A stretch of 64,000 nt of DNA, taken from contig NZ_CP059724.1 of NCBI RefSeq assembly GCF_022369515.1, positions 6,448,001 through 6,512,000 of the forward strand. Reading direction: 5' to 3'. The notes below the pieces were generated by a model. That model did no database searches, was not told where the DNA came from, and saw only the letters and a program-made list of their open reading frames with translations. Numbering within the stretch: the first letter of the stretch is position 1; each line of letters opens with the position of its first letter. The stretch comes from Paenibacillus sp. 19GGS1-52 (GTDB lineage Bacteria > Bacillota > Bacilli > Paenibacillales > Paenibacillaceae). The position numbers and the translations under genes are program-made. Positions 42,823 to 52,092 of this stretch are shown here, piece after piece.

Positions 42823-43218
42823 TCATTCCAGTCCTTTGTACTTGCGCTCTACAATTTCCTGAAAGATCTGTTGTAGCTCCTCTTCACTGCACTGAACCGA
42901 CCGCGCAACTTCTACTGCACTCTCAAGTGCCTTACGAACCGCATCCTGTTTGTAACCTTCCATCGCACCATCCCCTACATGAGAGACAAAGGTACCTGTT
43001 CCTTGCCTTGTTCGCAGCAGGCCTTCATTCTCCAGATCCTGATACACTCGGCGGACTGTAATGACACTGCATTTCAGATCTGCGGAAAATTCACGGATAG
43101 AGGGAAGCAGTGTTCCTTCTGTAATTACTCCACTTATAATTAGCGATCTGAGCTGCGTCTCAATCTGATGGTAGAGCGGCTCAGCACTATTTTCATTGAT
43201 TTGTATCGGTATCCACAT
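42823..43218 (-). CDS. GntR-family (YtrA subfamily) repressor
   Basis: 131 residues. The winged helix is PLYHQIETQLRSLIISGVITEGTLLPSIREFSADLKCSVITVRRVYQDLENEGLLRTRQGTGTFVS; the short C-terminal tail identifies the YtrA type, which has no large ligand domain. It lies in the ABC operon it probably represses. A 24-bp palindrome in the operon promoter (44086-44109) is the likely operator. YtrA-type systems often respond to cell-wall antibiotics; that is family knowledge only. Confidence 0.92.
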   Translation of the reverse strand: MWIPIQINENSAEPLYHQIETQLRSLIISGVITEGTLLPSIREFSADLKCSVITVRRVYQDLENEGLLRTRQGTGTFVSHVGDGAMEGYKQDAVRKALESAVEVARSVQCSEEELQQIFQEIVERKYKGLE

Positions 43219-43277
43219 GATTTACATCCCGCCTTCCACTCTGCCATGTCGGATGACCATTCTGCCAGTTGGATTCA

Positions 43278-44015
43278 TCATATAAGGTCCCGGCTCTTTA
43301 GCCGATGTATAGTCCATTTGGAGAACAAATGAACGGATATCATCCCCAGCAGCAGCATTCCCCACATGAGCGGGGACAACAATCCCCATTCCTGCGAATA
43401 GGAGATACTATAGAGGAACAAGTTGCCTCCAGCCAGCCAGATCAAGAGTGTACTTCCCATAGAGAGCAGCACAATCAGTAAGGTAAGCCAGAAGTACGCT
43501 CTGCCACTAACCAGTAATTCCATACTGATGTATATCCCAGTCAGCACTAACCCAAAGCCAACCCAGCTCAAGACAAAGGACAGGTATGAAGACAAAGACA
43601 GCTCTATCCTCAATTGACTGCTAATAACATACATTAAGCTAAAGAACAGCCCCCCATTCAGAACGAAAGCGAGAACAGCCTGAAATTTTCTTTTACATAA
43701 AATAACGGCGGATGGGATAGGCATACTTCGAAAATACGCTAGCGTCTTTGTGTATGGGTCCTCGCTCCAATATTTCATCGTACGACGGGAGAAGGTAAAA
43801 CCCAACATCGGGATTAACGAAACCAGTAAGAAATCAACAAATAACAATGACCCGGTCGTCTCATTACTGTCCAATACGTCATCCACAACCATTCCTGTCA
43901 ATAAAGCCAAGTACCCCATAAAGAGGATCGAAAACAGAAAGGTCCACAGCAGTCTCAGTTTGTCACCCCGGAAATCCCCTTGAACCATGAACCAGGCATC
44001 CTTTAATGTCCTCAT
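43278..44015 (-). CDS. ABC transporter membrane subunit
   Basis: 245 residues with six hydrophobic helices and no ATPase motifs. It starts MRTLKDAWFMVQGDFRGDKLRLLW and is the first gene of the operon, 59 bp before the GntR gene. It likely pairs with the YtrB-like ATPase. Substrate unknown. Confidence 0.82.
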   Translation of the reverse strand: MRTLKDAWFMVQGDFRGDKLRLLWTFLFSILFMGYLALLTGMVVDDVLDSNETTGSLLFVDFLLVSLIPMLGFTFSRRTMKYWSEDPYTKTLAYFRSMPIPSAVILCKRKFQAVLAFVLNGGLFFSLMYVISSQLRIELSLSSYLSFVLSWVGFGLVLTGIYISMELLVSGRAYFWLTLLIVLLSMGSTLLIWLAGGNLFLYSISYSQEWGLLSPLMWGMLLLGMISVHLFSKWTIHRLKSRDLI

Positions 44016-44085
44016 GAATCAACCTCGCTTTACAATTTCTCGTGTAGTAAACAGCGATACATTTAAGAATCCGTTCTCTGTGCTT

Positions 44086-44109
44086 ACTGTATATATCTAT
44101 ATACACAGT
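44086..44109. promoter_or_regulatory. Palindromic operator of the GntR-ABC operon
   Basis: ACTGTATATAT, CT, then ATATACACAGT: an 11-bp arm palindrome with one mismatched pair. It overlaps the -10 of the operon promoter, so a bound repressor would block initiation. Confidence 0.8.
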
Positions 44110-44135
44110 ATATGTCCTTTATTTTCCATCGTCAA
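44107..44135 (-). promoter_or_regulatory. Promoter of the GntR-ABC operon
   Basis: On the minus strand TTGACG (44130-44135), 17 bp, TATACT (44107-44112). The first gene begins at 44015. Confidence 0.8.
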
Positions 44136-44159
44136 TCCCCAACACTCTAAAAAGAACAG

Positions 44160-44186
44160 AAAAACCGGACACTAATGTGCCCGGCT
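44160..44186 (-). terminator. Rho-independent terminator upstream of the ABC operon
   Basis: CCGGACAC and GTGCCCGG around TAAT, followed on the minus strand by TTTTTCTG. It would stop transcription arriving from the recombinase element and isolate the ABC operon. Confidence 0.75.
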
Positions 44187-44333
44187 CGTAAGTTCCGTAT
44201 GAATTATGTATGGATAGCTTCAGTATCATTCGCGAAAAAATGGTAACAACTAAGAGAACTCCAGTAATGATTGAGGGTGCTGAAATACGGGTATTAATCT
44301 GAAATTCGACAATAACGTGTCGAAAAATATCAT

Positions 44334-44376
44334 TAATGTCGTACAATATCACTTATACGACATTTATAACGACGAA
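44334..44376 (+). repeat. 43-bp inverted repeat (left) with a tyrosine-recombinase core site
   Basis: Exact reverse complement of 45467-45509. It contains an 11-8-11 core: AATGTCGTACA, spacer ATATCACT, then TATACGACATT (44335-44364). The outer arms match at 10 of 11 positions, the layout of a simple Xer-like crossover site. Confidence 0.92.
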
Positions 44377-44491
44377 AATGAGTATATTTCGCATTTATGC
44401 ATAAATTTTACCCTCCTAGTATTATAGGACATTTGTATAATACTGTATAGTTATAAAATGAGAAAATAGTGATATTCTGTCTGATTGTGTC

Positions 44492-45455
44492 TTATTCAAT
44501 AAAAGCACGCAGGCTATCTTCTACAAAATCTGGAGCCGCCTTTTGGATTTGTTGAACGGTGTGCAAGTAACGCTGAGTTGTATTGATATGAGAATGTCCA
44601 AGATTCTCCTGTACCTGTTGAAGAGAAGCACCTTGCAGTAAGGCAAGCGTCGCATTGGTATGCCGCAGCCAGTGGGGAGTCAGTTTTTTATCGATGAAGC
44701 TGAACTCGCCGGCATTTTTAATAATTCGCTCCACCTGTCTTGAAGATAACGGGAACATCAGAAGCTCGCGATCCGGATCACCGTTTTCCGCAAGTGAGTT
44801 TGATAATTGGGAGTATAGTTCCCAAAGAATAGCAGGCACTTTGATTTCTCTCCGTTTACCGCCCTTAGCATTCGCAATAGTCAACCAAATCGAGGTTTCA
44901 AGTGGATCTGTATGAAAATCCCCCATTTCATTGCAGTTAGCTCGGATACTCGCAACCCTAACATGACAAGAGTTAGCCCAATCAGATAGTTCCGCAAGCT
45001 TTGTTTATGCAATTCGCGGAGTAAATCACCCACTTCTCTTTTGGTTAAGAAGTTCCGTCTGCTGGTAATTGTAATCGTGGGTATTCGGACGCTAGCTGTA
45101 GGGTTTTTAGTGAAAAAGGCAATATGCTGATCACTTCCCCATTTATAAAATGATTTTAAGGGTGCGAGAAATGCGGCGATGCTCGCCGGAGCAAATTGCT
45201 TCGGATAGCTGTTCCCCCTTGAATTAGAAATATTTTATAGGCTTCAATTTCCTTCCAGGTTACATCCTTTAAGGCCGTATTCGAGATGAACTTACGAAAG
45301 GCGATGATCGCCCGCTCATAATTTCGTCGTGTATTTACGTTTCTGCAACAGGTCGCCAAAAACATTTGGACGATTTGTTCATCACTGTTCGATGTCTCAT
45401 CATGGTCTACTAAAGCTAGTTGAAAACAATTAGAAGTCGTCCGCTCTGTGCTCAT
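44492..45455 (-). pseudogene. Tyrosine recombinase/integrase, split by two frameshifts
   Basis: N-terminal part 45156-45455 has a SAM-like core-binding domain (EQIVQMFLATCCRNVNTRRNYERAIIAFRKFI). The middle, in another frame, reads NSYPKQFAPASIAAFLAPLKSFYKWG to GLRVSELTAMKWG. The catalytic part 44492-44926 has HWLRHTNATLALLQGASLQQVQENLGHSHINTTQRYLHT, with the R-H-x-x-H-Y residues intact. Both breaks fall in runs of five G (45214-45218 and 44920-44924); a sixth G in each would restore one frame of about 320 residues. It could be a sequencing artefact or recent decay. Confidence 0.88.
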
Positions 45456-45466
45456 TCCATTACCCC

Positions 45467-45509
45467 TTCGTCGTTATAAATGTCGTATAAGTGATATTGT
45501 ACGACATTA
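45467..45509 (-). repeat. 43-bp inverted repeat (right) with a tyrosine-recombinase core site
   Basis: Exact reverse complement of 44334-44376. The 12 bases beyond the core on the inner side are also conserved, so both copies point into the recombinase gene. The gene's start codon is at 45455, so the repeat overlaps its promoter region. Confidence 0.92.
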
Positions 45510-45601
45510 TTTTAGCGCTTTTGTTCCTTTTTTTTATCATAATGTTATTTTATGTAATGAAATTTGTAAGAATACGCGAGAAATAGTAAGGAGGGAGAAG
45601 C

Positions 45602-46213
45602 TTGGGGGAGTTAGCAGCACTGGTAAAAAAGGTACAAATTGCTCTATCGGAAGAAGCACATGTGAGCGTATGGATGAATTTCCTGCGAAATAAGCATCCA
45701 GAGACCCATCGCCATTCCGTTAGAGTTGCCATTCTGGGGGAAGAATTGGCCATTTCGATTAAGCTTAGTGAGAAAGACAAGAATAACCTTGTGCGAGGGT
45801 GCTTTTTGCACGATATCGGGAAATCATTCATTCCTGTACATATACTGGATCAACAAGAACCTCTTTCTGAAGAGCAATGGAACATTTTGAAGCTGCATCC
45901 TTTGCTTGGTGCGGAAATGGCTAAAGATTTTCCAGGTATTAATAACAGTATTACTGATGTTATCCGCCACCATCATGAGAGGTGGAATGGAGCAGGTTAT
46001 CCAAACGGGTTACAAGGAAATGACATTCCCTTCCTCGCACGGATATGCTCTGTTGTTGATGCTTATGATGCCATGCAATCCTTTCGCAGCTACCGTGAGC
46101 GAAGCTCAATAGAGCAAGCAAAGAATGAATTAAGAAGTGCCGCTGGAACACAGTTCGACCCTAACATCGTGGATCAGTTTCTTATGCTAACCGATCAACA
46201 GCTAACTTTATAA
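45602..46213 (+). CDS. HD-GYP-like phosphohydrolase domain protein
   Basis: 203 residues from TTG 45602 behind AGGAGGGAG. Residues 38-190 are an HD domain: HRHSVRVAILG, CFLHDIGKS, and HHERWNGAGYPNGL, which is the HD-GYP signature. HD-GYP proteins hydrolyse cyclic di-GMP or related dinucleotides. No receiver or sensor domain is attached, so the input is unknown. Single-gene unit with a terminator. Confidence 0.88.
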   Translation: MGELAALVKKVQIALSEEAHVSVWMNFLRNKHPETHRHSVRVAILGEELAISIKLSEKDKNNLVRGCFLHDIGKSFIPVHILDQQEPLSEEQWNILKLHPLLGAEMAKDFPGINNSITDVIRHHHERWNGAGYPNGLQGNDIPFLARICSVVDAYDAMQSFRSYRERSSIEQAKNELRSAAGTQFDPNIVDQFLMLTDQQLTL

Positions 46214-46218
46214 ACTTG

Positions 46219-46247
46219 AGCTGTCTTGCAGAGGGGCAGCTTTTTTT
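46219..46247 (+). terminator. Rho-independent terminator of the HD-GYP-like gene
   Basis: AGCTGTC and GGGCAGCT with a short loop, followed by seven T residues. Confidence 0.75.
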
Positions 46248-46326
46248 GCATCTTCCAAACCTCAAAGTAGCCTGTGACCCGTTGCTCCACTTCGGAACAA
46301 AAGATACACAGGCTGAATCCTCTAGC

Positions 46327-46791
46327 TTAAGCGCCCAATATGACTTCCCAAACCGGCTTCGTATGTCCACCTGGATACATCATATAGAGCAGCACATACA
46401 CCATAACACCCGTAATGGCAGTTACAAACCAGATCATCGATGTGATTCTGCCCCATTTGCGGTGTTTGGCATATTTCGCTTTAAATCCAAGCGTTAGTGT
46501 GGTCAGGCCGAAGACAGCTGCCACCGTTGCCAATACAATATGGAAGATTAGAAACACCTGATAAATCGTCTTTAGACTATCCGGCCCCCCCCATTCCGTA
46601 TTGCCCACGAACAGTGTTCTTGAGACGTAGACAATGAAGAATAGCATAGCCGCGATCGCCGCAGCAATCATCGTCTTCTTGTGTGCTTCACGCTTGCCCT
46701 TAATAATGAGTCTCCAGCCTATCGCCACCAACACCGCACTGAGTACGATGAAAAATGTACTGATCGTTGGAAACAGTGTGAAAATATCCAT
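46327..46791 (-). CDS. DUF420-family membrane protein (cytochrome oxidase cluster)
   Basis: 154 residues with four to five membrane helices. DUF420 features: FLIFHIVLATVAAVFGLTTLTLG and the closing WFVTAITGVMVYVLLY. Homologues lie beside ctaG in Bacillus-type genomes, and a role in oxidase assembly or haem handling is presumed. It follows ctaG by 25 bp with GAGGAGG before its ATG. Confidence 0.85.
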   Translation of the reverse strand: MDIFTLFPTISTFFIVLSAVLVAIGWRLIIKGKREAHKKTMIAAAIAAMLFFIVYVSRTLFVGNTEWGGPDSLKTIYQVFLIFHIVLATVAAVFGLTTLTLGFKAKYAKHRKWGRITSMIWFVTAITGVMVYVLLYMMYPGGHTKPVWEVILGA

Positions 46792-46816
46792 GATTATCCT
46801 CCTCGACAGTCACCAG

Positions 46817-47737
46817 CTAAACCCGAGTCAAACTGCCTCCCTCCATTTCGGAGGATGGCATGGATGCTTCCGCATCCTCTTGCCCGTTCTCTTTTTTATA
46901 CCAATGATAGAACACATAAGCAAGCATAGAGGCAAAAATAAATTCCTGAATGAATTTCATCGCAATGCCTCCGACCTGCTGATCCACCTTTGGGGACATT
47001 AATCCGAAGAATGTCGGGCCTCCAAAAGCTTGAAGCAAGGCTGCAGGATTGCCTGCTACACAATAGCCCATTGCCCGCGCCCATGTGTCCGGATCACTAT
47101 ACGTGGCATACAGTGGATGATCCGCAAAGATGATCAACCCGCAGGCAGGCGTCAGCAGCACCATATTCAAGAAAATAAAACCAATCTTGCCCAATCCATC
47201 AACCATCCGGTGCTCCGGCAACGGATTAATCAATGTCCACCACATCAAGGCAGATGTCAGAAACAATACAGCATAGTAGCTGCGGTGAACTGCAAAATGC
47301 AGCATCACATAGTCATGAACAACCGGAATATGGTACAGAGAGAATAAGCCATTGAACAGGAGTGCAGCCACAATAGGGCGAGCGAGAAAGGATAAACGCT
47401 GCAGTGGATTAACTCTTAGCGCAGCCCGCCATATAAAGTCCGGAATGCCCAGCATGATCAACGGTACGGCTACCAGATAGGACAAGGCCATACTGACCAT
47501 ATGGAACGAAAACATCAAATGCCCCAGCAGGCTAAGTGGACCTCCTTGAGCCAGATAGAGGAATATCATGCCACATACGAACAGCCCTCGTCGCCAGAGA
47601 GGCACAGAGGTTGATCCAGGAAACCACCCGGCTAGCGGACCGATCAGCACAAAATAACCAGCAACCAGAAGCAGCATCACTGCCAGAAAGAGCGGACTCC
47701 ACAGATCAATAAAGCTAAAATATTCTAATCCCAGCAT
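46817..47737 (-). CDS. ctaG: Cytochrome c oxidase assembly factor CtaG
   Basis: 306-residue protein with about seven to eight membrane helices. Conserved features are FSFHMVSMALSYLVAVPLIMLG and HFAVHRSYYAVLFLTSALMWWTLINPLPE, with His residues proposed to handle copper. In Bacillus CtaG is needed for caa3 oxidase maturation. It lies after ctaF, behind the terminator at 47797-47820, and forms a pair with the DUF420 gene. Confidence 0.92.
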   Translation of the reverse strand: MLGLEYFSFIDLWSPLFLAVMLLLVAGYFVLIGPLAGWFPGSTSVPLWRRGLFVCGMIFLYLAQGGPLSLLGHLMFSFHMVSMALSYLVAVPLIMLGIPDFIWRAALRVNPLQRLSFLARPIVAALLFNGLFSLYHIPVVHDYVMLHFAVHRSYYAVLFLTSALMWWTLINPLPEHRMVDGLGKIGFIFLNMVLLTPACGLIIFADHPLYATYSDPDTWARAMGYCVAGNPAALLQAFGGPTFFGLMSPKVDQQVGGIAMKFIQEFIFASMLAYVFYHWYKKENGQEDAEASMPSSEMEGGSLTRV

Positions 47738-47796
47738 GGCCTAAGCCTCCTCGCGGGCGTTCTCTTGGTAGGGATTGCACTCAGCCTTCCAAAATC

Positions 47797-47820
47797 AAAA
47801 AAAAGGGGGCATCGCAGCCC
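47797..47820 (-). terminator. Terminator of ctaCDEF
   Basis: GGGC-TGCGAT-GCCC followed on the minus strand by eight T residues, 17 bp after the ctaF stop. It separates the structural genes from ctaG. Confidence 0.75.
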
Positions 47821-47836
47821 ACCTCTATCTTCTAGC

Positions 47837-48160
47837 TTAATCCCACCAAACCCAATACAGCGACATTACAATACAGGTGCCAGCGATAAAAAATCCACCC
47901 AGCATGAAAATAATTGGCAGCAAATGTCCCTTGTCCTTCAGATGCATCCAGAAGCCCATCTGCAGAATCACCTGCAGCACTGCCATTACCAGCAGGATAA
48001 TAACAGCAAAGGTAGCATTGACACCGCCAGCCGCCACAGCGGCAAAAGCAATTAGTGTCAGGACGACGGAGAATATAAAGACCGCCATATGCCGCTGCGG
48101 CCCTTCATGACGGTGGCGATGCTTAATTCCACCCTCTGGCGAATGCTGATCTGTCGTCAT
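47837..48160 (-). CDS. ctaF: Cytochrome caa3 oxidase subunit IV
   Basis: 107 residues from the ATG at 48160, which follows AAGGTGG; a longer frame reading upstream lies inside ctaE. Three membrane helices follow a His-rich N-terminus (GGIKHRHRHEGPQRH). LQMGFWMHLKDKGH is the conserved COX4/CyoD-type segment. It overlaps the end of ctaE closely, so it is translationally coupled. Confidence 0.9.
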   Translation of the reverse strand: MTTDQHSPEGGIKHRHRHEGPQRHMAVFIFSVVLTLIAFAAVAAGGVNATFAVIILLVMAVLQVILQMGFWMHLKDKGHLLPIIFMLGGFFIAGTCIVMSLYWVWWD

Positions 48161-48164
48161 GGCC

Positions 48165-48791
48165 TTAGCCCACCTTTCCGAGAAGGTATACGACTGTGAA
48201 GATGAAGACCCACACCACATCGATAAAATGCCAGTATATAGCCGACACATACACTTTAGGTGCAGTCACCACCGTCAGCCCCTTGCGGGACATCTGTAGG
48301 ATCAGGACGGAGATCCAAAGTATCCCAAAAGCTACGTGAGCACCGTGAAAGCCGACCAGTGTATAGAATGCGGAGCTGAACGCACTTGTCGTCATTCCGA
48401 ATTCCTCATGCCTAATATATTGACTAAACTCATAGATTTCAAGAATAAGGAAGCCTAACCCGAGCGCCACGGTAACCAGCAGCCAGTTGCGCAATAATGC
48501 TGGGCGGTTTCTATGCATGGCTTGAATCGCAAACACACTAGTCAGACTGCTCACCAGCAAAATAAAGGTTGCTGCCGCAACCAGTGGCAGATGGAACAGC
48601 TCATTAGCAGTAGGTCCGTCATTTGTCTGATTGCGCAAGGCCAGGAAGGTGGCGAACAAGGTGCCGAAGAGCACGGCCTCGCCGCCTAGAAAGAGCCAGA
48701 AGCCCAGCACCTTGTTCCGGCCCTCCAGGGTCGCCTTTTCCGGTTCGTAGGGAAGAGCATTATTAGCAGCTTCTGCGTGTGGCGTTGTCAT
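48165..48791 (-). CDS. ctaE: Cytochrome caa3 oxidase subunit III
   Basis: 208 residues, five helices. Conserved features: KVLGFWLFLGGEAVLFGTLFATFLALR, SSAFYTLVGFHGAHVAFG and AIYWHFIDVVWVFIF. It overlaps ctaD by 4 bp. Confidence 0.95.
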   Translation of the reverse strand: MTTPHAEAANNALPYEPEKATLEGRNKVLGFWLFLGGEAVLFGTLFATFLALRNQTNDGPTANELFHLPLVAAATFILLVSSLTSVFAIQAMHRNRPALLRNWLLVTVALGLGFLILEIYEFSQYIRHEEFGMTTSAFSSAFYTLVGFHGAHVAFGILWISVLILQMSRKGLTVVTAPKVYVSAIYWHFIDVVWVFIFTVVYLLGKVG

Positions 48792-50710
48792 ATCTGCTCA
48801 CCTTCCAGCTCTTCGGGTTCAATATGCCAGCCCTGATCGTCAAACAATGATCTCATCAGCATGGACCCGAATGTAATAAGAAGACCGATTGCCGTCACCA
48901 GATAATGATTGAACATGAAGCCGACAAAGTCGCTTTTGAATTCATCCCGACTGAACATAAAGCCAAGTCCGGCGATAAAGATTCCGACTGACATCAAGAA
49001 CGGCAGTATAGTTGCTGATGGCATATGAATCGAACCCACGGGTTCTGCCGGAGTCATCCCCGTGTGACCCGCTGTTTTTTCTTTCCAAAAAGCATCAATA
49101 CCGCGCACGAGCGGCGTCTGCTTAAAGTTATATTCTGGCGGCGGAGAGGGAATAGACCATTCCAGTGTCCGTCCATCCTCCCACGGATCAGCAGCAGCAT
49201 CAGCTGGCTTTCTGAAGGTGAGGACGATATTGGTCAGGAAGATAATCATGCCAACACCCATCAGAAATGCACCGATCGTACTGACCAGGTTAAGGACATC
49301 AAAGTGCTGATTCGGCAAATATGTGAATACACGGCGCTGCATGCCCATCAGACCTAGAAAATGCTGTACAAAGAAGGTCAAATGGAACCCCAGGATGAAG
49401 GTCCAAAATGTCCACTTGCCTAACTTCTCACTAAGCATACGCCCGAACATTTTCGGCCACCAATAGTGCAGCCCCGCAAAGAGTCCAAGCACCAAGCCAC
49501 CCACTATAACGTAGTGAAAATGCGCTACAACGAAATAAGTATCATGAAACTGGAAATCTGCAGGCGCGGAGGCCAGCATGACACCCGTTACTCCACCCAT
49601 CGTAAACGTGGGGATAAAGCCAACAGCGAACAAGTTCGGTGTGGTAAAGCGTACTTGCCCGCCCCACATGGTAAGCAGCCAGTTAAAAATCTTGATCCCT
49701 GTCGGAACAGCGATCAGCATCGTCGATACGGAGAACAAGGCATTCGCTACAGGTCCCAATCCCGTCGTGAACATATGATGCGCCCAGACCATGAAGCCAA
49801 GAAAGGCAATCAGAATGGTCGCGAACACCATCGAGCTATACCCGAATAAGCGCTTACGAGCGAAAGTGGGAATCACCTCAGAAATAATTCCGAAAGCAGG
49901 AAGAATAAGAATATATACTTCAGGATGACCGAATATCCAGAAAATATGCTGCCAGAGGATCGGGTTGCCCCCCGCGCCAACCTCGAAGAAATTGGCTCCG
50001 ATAATCCGGTCGAAGGTAAGCAGTACCAGCCCCACTGTAATTGCGGGAAAAGCAAACAATATAATCGCGGAGGTTATAAATGTAGTCCAGGCAAACATCG
50101 GCATGCGCATAAAGGACATTCCCGGTGCGCGCATCGTAATGATCGTTGCCAGAAAGTTAATGCCCCCGATCAGGGTTCCGAGACCGGCAATCTGTAGCCC
50201 AATCGTGTAAAAGTCCACCCCATGTGTAGTGCTGTAAGTACTCGTAGACAGGGGTGTATAAGCAGTCCAGCCTGCATCGGGAGCGCCACCCATAACCCAG
50301 CTGAGATTAAGCAGAATGCCGCCGAACAGAAAGGTCCAGAAACCGAGCGCATTCAGAAAAGGAAAGGCTACATCACGCGCGCCGATTTGCAGCGGGATAA
50401 CCGCATTCATAAGTGCGAAGATAACCGGCATGACACCAAGGAAAATCATCGTTGTGCCATGCATCGTAATCAGCTCGTTGAACGTCTGGGCATCCAGAAA
50501 GGTATTCATCGGCTTAATCAGCTGGATGCGGATCAGGATGGCCTCAAATCCTCCGATTCCAAAGAACAATCCCCCAGCGAGAAGGTACAGAATCGCTATC
50601 TTTTTATGATCGACGGTGGTGATCCAATCCATCAGCCCGGTATGTCGCTTGACGCTGTGGCCATGCCCTAAAGGCTTGGAAGGATTTAAGGTATGCGCTG
50701 CTTGAGCCAA
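48788..50710 (-). CDS. ctaD: Cytochrome caa3 oxidase subunit I
   Basis: 640 residues from TTG 50710, behind a run of G residues. Haem-copper ligands are visible: the low-spin haem His in ELITMHGTTMIF, the CuB and cross-linked Tyr motif WIFGHPEVYILILPAFG, the HH pair in MVWAHHMFTTG, and the haem-binding pair in VVAHFHYVIVGG. It pumps protons while reducing oxygen. It is second in ctaCDEF. Confidence 0.97.
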   Translation of the reverse strand: MAQAAHTLNPSKPLGHGHSVKRHTGLMDWITTVDHKKIAILYLLAGGLFFGIGGFEAILIRIQLIKPMNTFLDAQTFNELITMHGTTMIFLGVMPVIFALMNAVIPLQIGARDVAFPFLNALGFWTFLFGGILLNLSWVMGGAPDAGWTAYTPLSTSTYSTTHGVDFYTIGLQIAGLGTLIGGINFLATIITMRAPGMSFMRMPMFAWTTFITSAIILFAFPAITVGLVLLTFDRIIGANFFEVGAGGNPILWQHIFWIFGHPEVYILILPAFGIISEVIPTFARKRLFGYSSMVFATILIAFLGFMVWAHHMFTTGLGPVANALFSVSTMLIAVPTGIKIFNWLLTMWGGQVRFTTPNLFAVGFIPTFTMGGVTGVMLASAPADFQFHDTYFVVAHFHYVIVGGLVLGLFAGLHYWWPKMFGRMLSEKLGKWTFWTFILGFHLTFFVQHFLGLMGMQRRVFTYLPNQHFDVLNLVSTIGAFLMGVGMIIFLTNIVLTFRKPADAAADPWEDGRTLEWSIPSPPPEYNFKQTPLVRGIDAFWKEKTAGHTGMTPAEPVGSIHMPSATILPFLMSVGIFIAGLGFMFSRDEFKSDFVGFMFNHYLVTAIGLLITFGSMLMRSLFDDQGWHIEPEELEGEQI

Positions 50711-50762
50711 GGTTCGTCCCCCCCTTATTAAAAATACTACTATTCTCTAATTGGCTAAGTTG

Positions 50763-51809
50763 TCAGTCCAGTTTATAGTTCGCCAGATAGGCAGCGATGC
50801 CGTCGATCTCCGCATCACTCAGGCCCAGGTCTTTGGGGTTAGGCATCAGGTTGCCAGGCTTCACACTCTGTGGATCATGCAGCCAAGTCTTGAGGTTCTC
50901 TTCTATGGGAGCCCCATCAACACCCGTATCATCATTGAGCAGAATACCGGCAATGGCTTCACGTGAACCGATCCCGGTCAGGTTCGGACCAACAGCTAGG
51001 CCCTGATCCCCTACCGCATGACATTTCAGGCATTGGTTCTTAAACGTCTTGGCAAGCTCCGGATCTTCCGGCAGAACAGCCACCGGTGACTTCATGGATG
51101 CTATCCACTGGTTGAAGGCGTCTTCACTGACCGATTTCACTTTGAATTCCATAAGTCCATGGGAAGGACCGCACAGCTCGGCACATTTGCCACGGTAAAC
51201 GCCTTCATTAGGCGCACTAAAGCTGAAACGATTAATGGTTCCGGCAGGGTTGGTATCTATTTTACCGGAGAGGGAGGGTACCCAGAAAGAATGCAACACA
51301 TCGGCCGTTGTCAATTCAAAAGCAATATCCTTCCCTTTCGGAATAACTAGATCCTGCGCGGTCTTCACCCCGTAATCGGTATATTCGAACTCCCACCAGA
51401 ATTGGTGGCCGGTTACTTTTACCTTAATTGCATTTTTATCATTGGCATGATCATTTCCGGCAGCAAATACCGCCTTTACTGTTGGAATAGCCAGCACCAC
51501 TACCAAGATGAGTGGAATAACCGTCCAGAGGACTTCCAACTTAAAGTTTCCTTCAACCTGCTTAGGGATCTCCTGTTGCCCCGGCTTTCTGCGGAAACGG
51601 ATGATTACATAAGCTGCAATCGAAAAGACGATCAACAGTACAACGACCATGATAGTGATCGACAGCTTCATAAGTCCCAGTGAGGTTTCCGCTGCAGGTC
51701 CTTGTGGTCTAAGTACTGACAAGTCCTCTCGTCCGCAGCCAGCAAGAATAAGTCCAAAAATAGCGGTCATGGGGAGGAGTCGCTTTACAGCCTGCCACGT
51801 TTTCATCAT
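50763..51809 (-). CDS. ctaC: Cytochrome caa3 oxidase subunit II with fused cytochrome c domain
   Basis: 348 residues from the ATG at 51809 (GGGGTAG upstream); a TTG at 51860 would add 17 residues and spoil the signal peptide. The lipobox is LAGC with Cys25. Two membrane helices follow, then the CuA site GKCAELCGPSHGLMEF. The C-terminal cytochrome c domain has CLKCH and a distal Met in GNLMPNPKDLG. The fusion marks a caa3-type enzyme. Confidence 0.95.
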   Translation of the reverse strand: MMKTWQAVKRLLPMTAIFGLILAGCGREDLSVLRPQGPAAETSLGLMKLSITIMVVVLLIVFSIAAYVIIRFRRKPGQQEIPKQVEGNFKLEVLWTVIPLILVVVLAIPTVKAVFAAGNDHANDKNAIKVKVTGHQFWWEFEYTDYGVKTAQDLVIPKGKDIAFELTTADVLHSFWVPSLSGKIDTNPAGTINRFSFSAPNEGVYRGKCAELCGPSHGLMEFKVKSVSEDAFNQWIASMKSPVAVLPEDPELAKTFKNQCLKCHAVGDQGLAVGPNLTGIGSREAIAGILLNDDTGVDGAPIEENLKTWLHDPQSVKPGNLMPNPKDLGLSDAEIDGIAAYLANYKLD

Positions 51810-52092
51810 TAATCTACCCCGCTTTTCCGAATTCGTAGATTCCTGTATTTTTTCTGTCAATTATAATAATCACTCTTAATATAAGTTTATAGGGGTGTTT
51901 TGTCAATCGTTCACAACTAGTTCACAAAGACTTTGTAGAATTGTAAAAAGCTTGTCAAATATGAATTTAAGAACGCTTTCAGAAAGTACAGAGTTCTGGT
52001 ATAATCATATAAAGCGCTTACAATTGTAATTGTGTCTATAAATTCATTTGACTAATCAGCTAGTGCTACTACGCTTATTTAAGGTTGCGCAC

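Noticed and set aside
44119..44352. 77-codon minus-strand frame between the ABC operon and the recombinase element
   Set aside because: It runs through a terminator, a promoter and an inverted repeat, so it is not credible as a gene.
49025..50671. Long plus-strand open frames across the cytochrome oxidase genes
   Set aside because: They are antisense to ctaD, have low-complexity compositions and no ribosome sites; the minus-strand frames have clear catalytic motifs.
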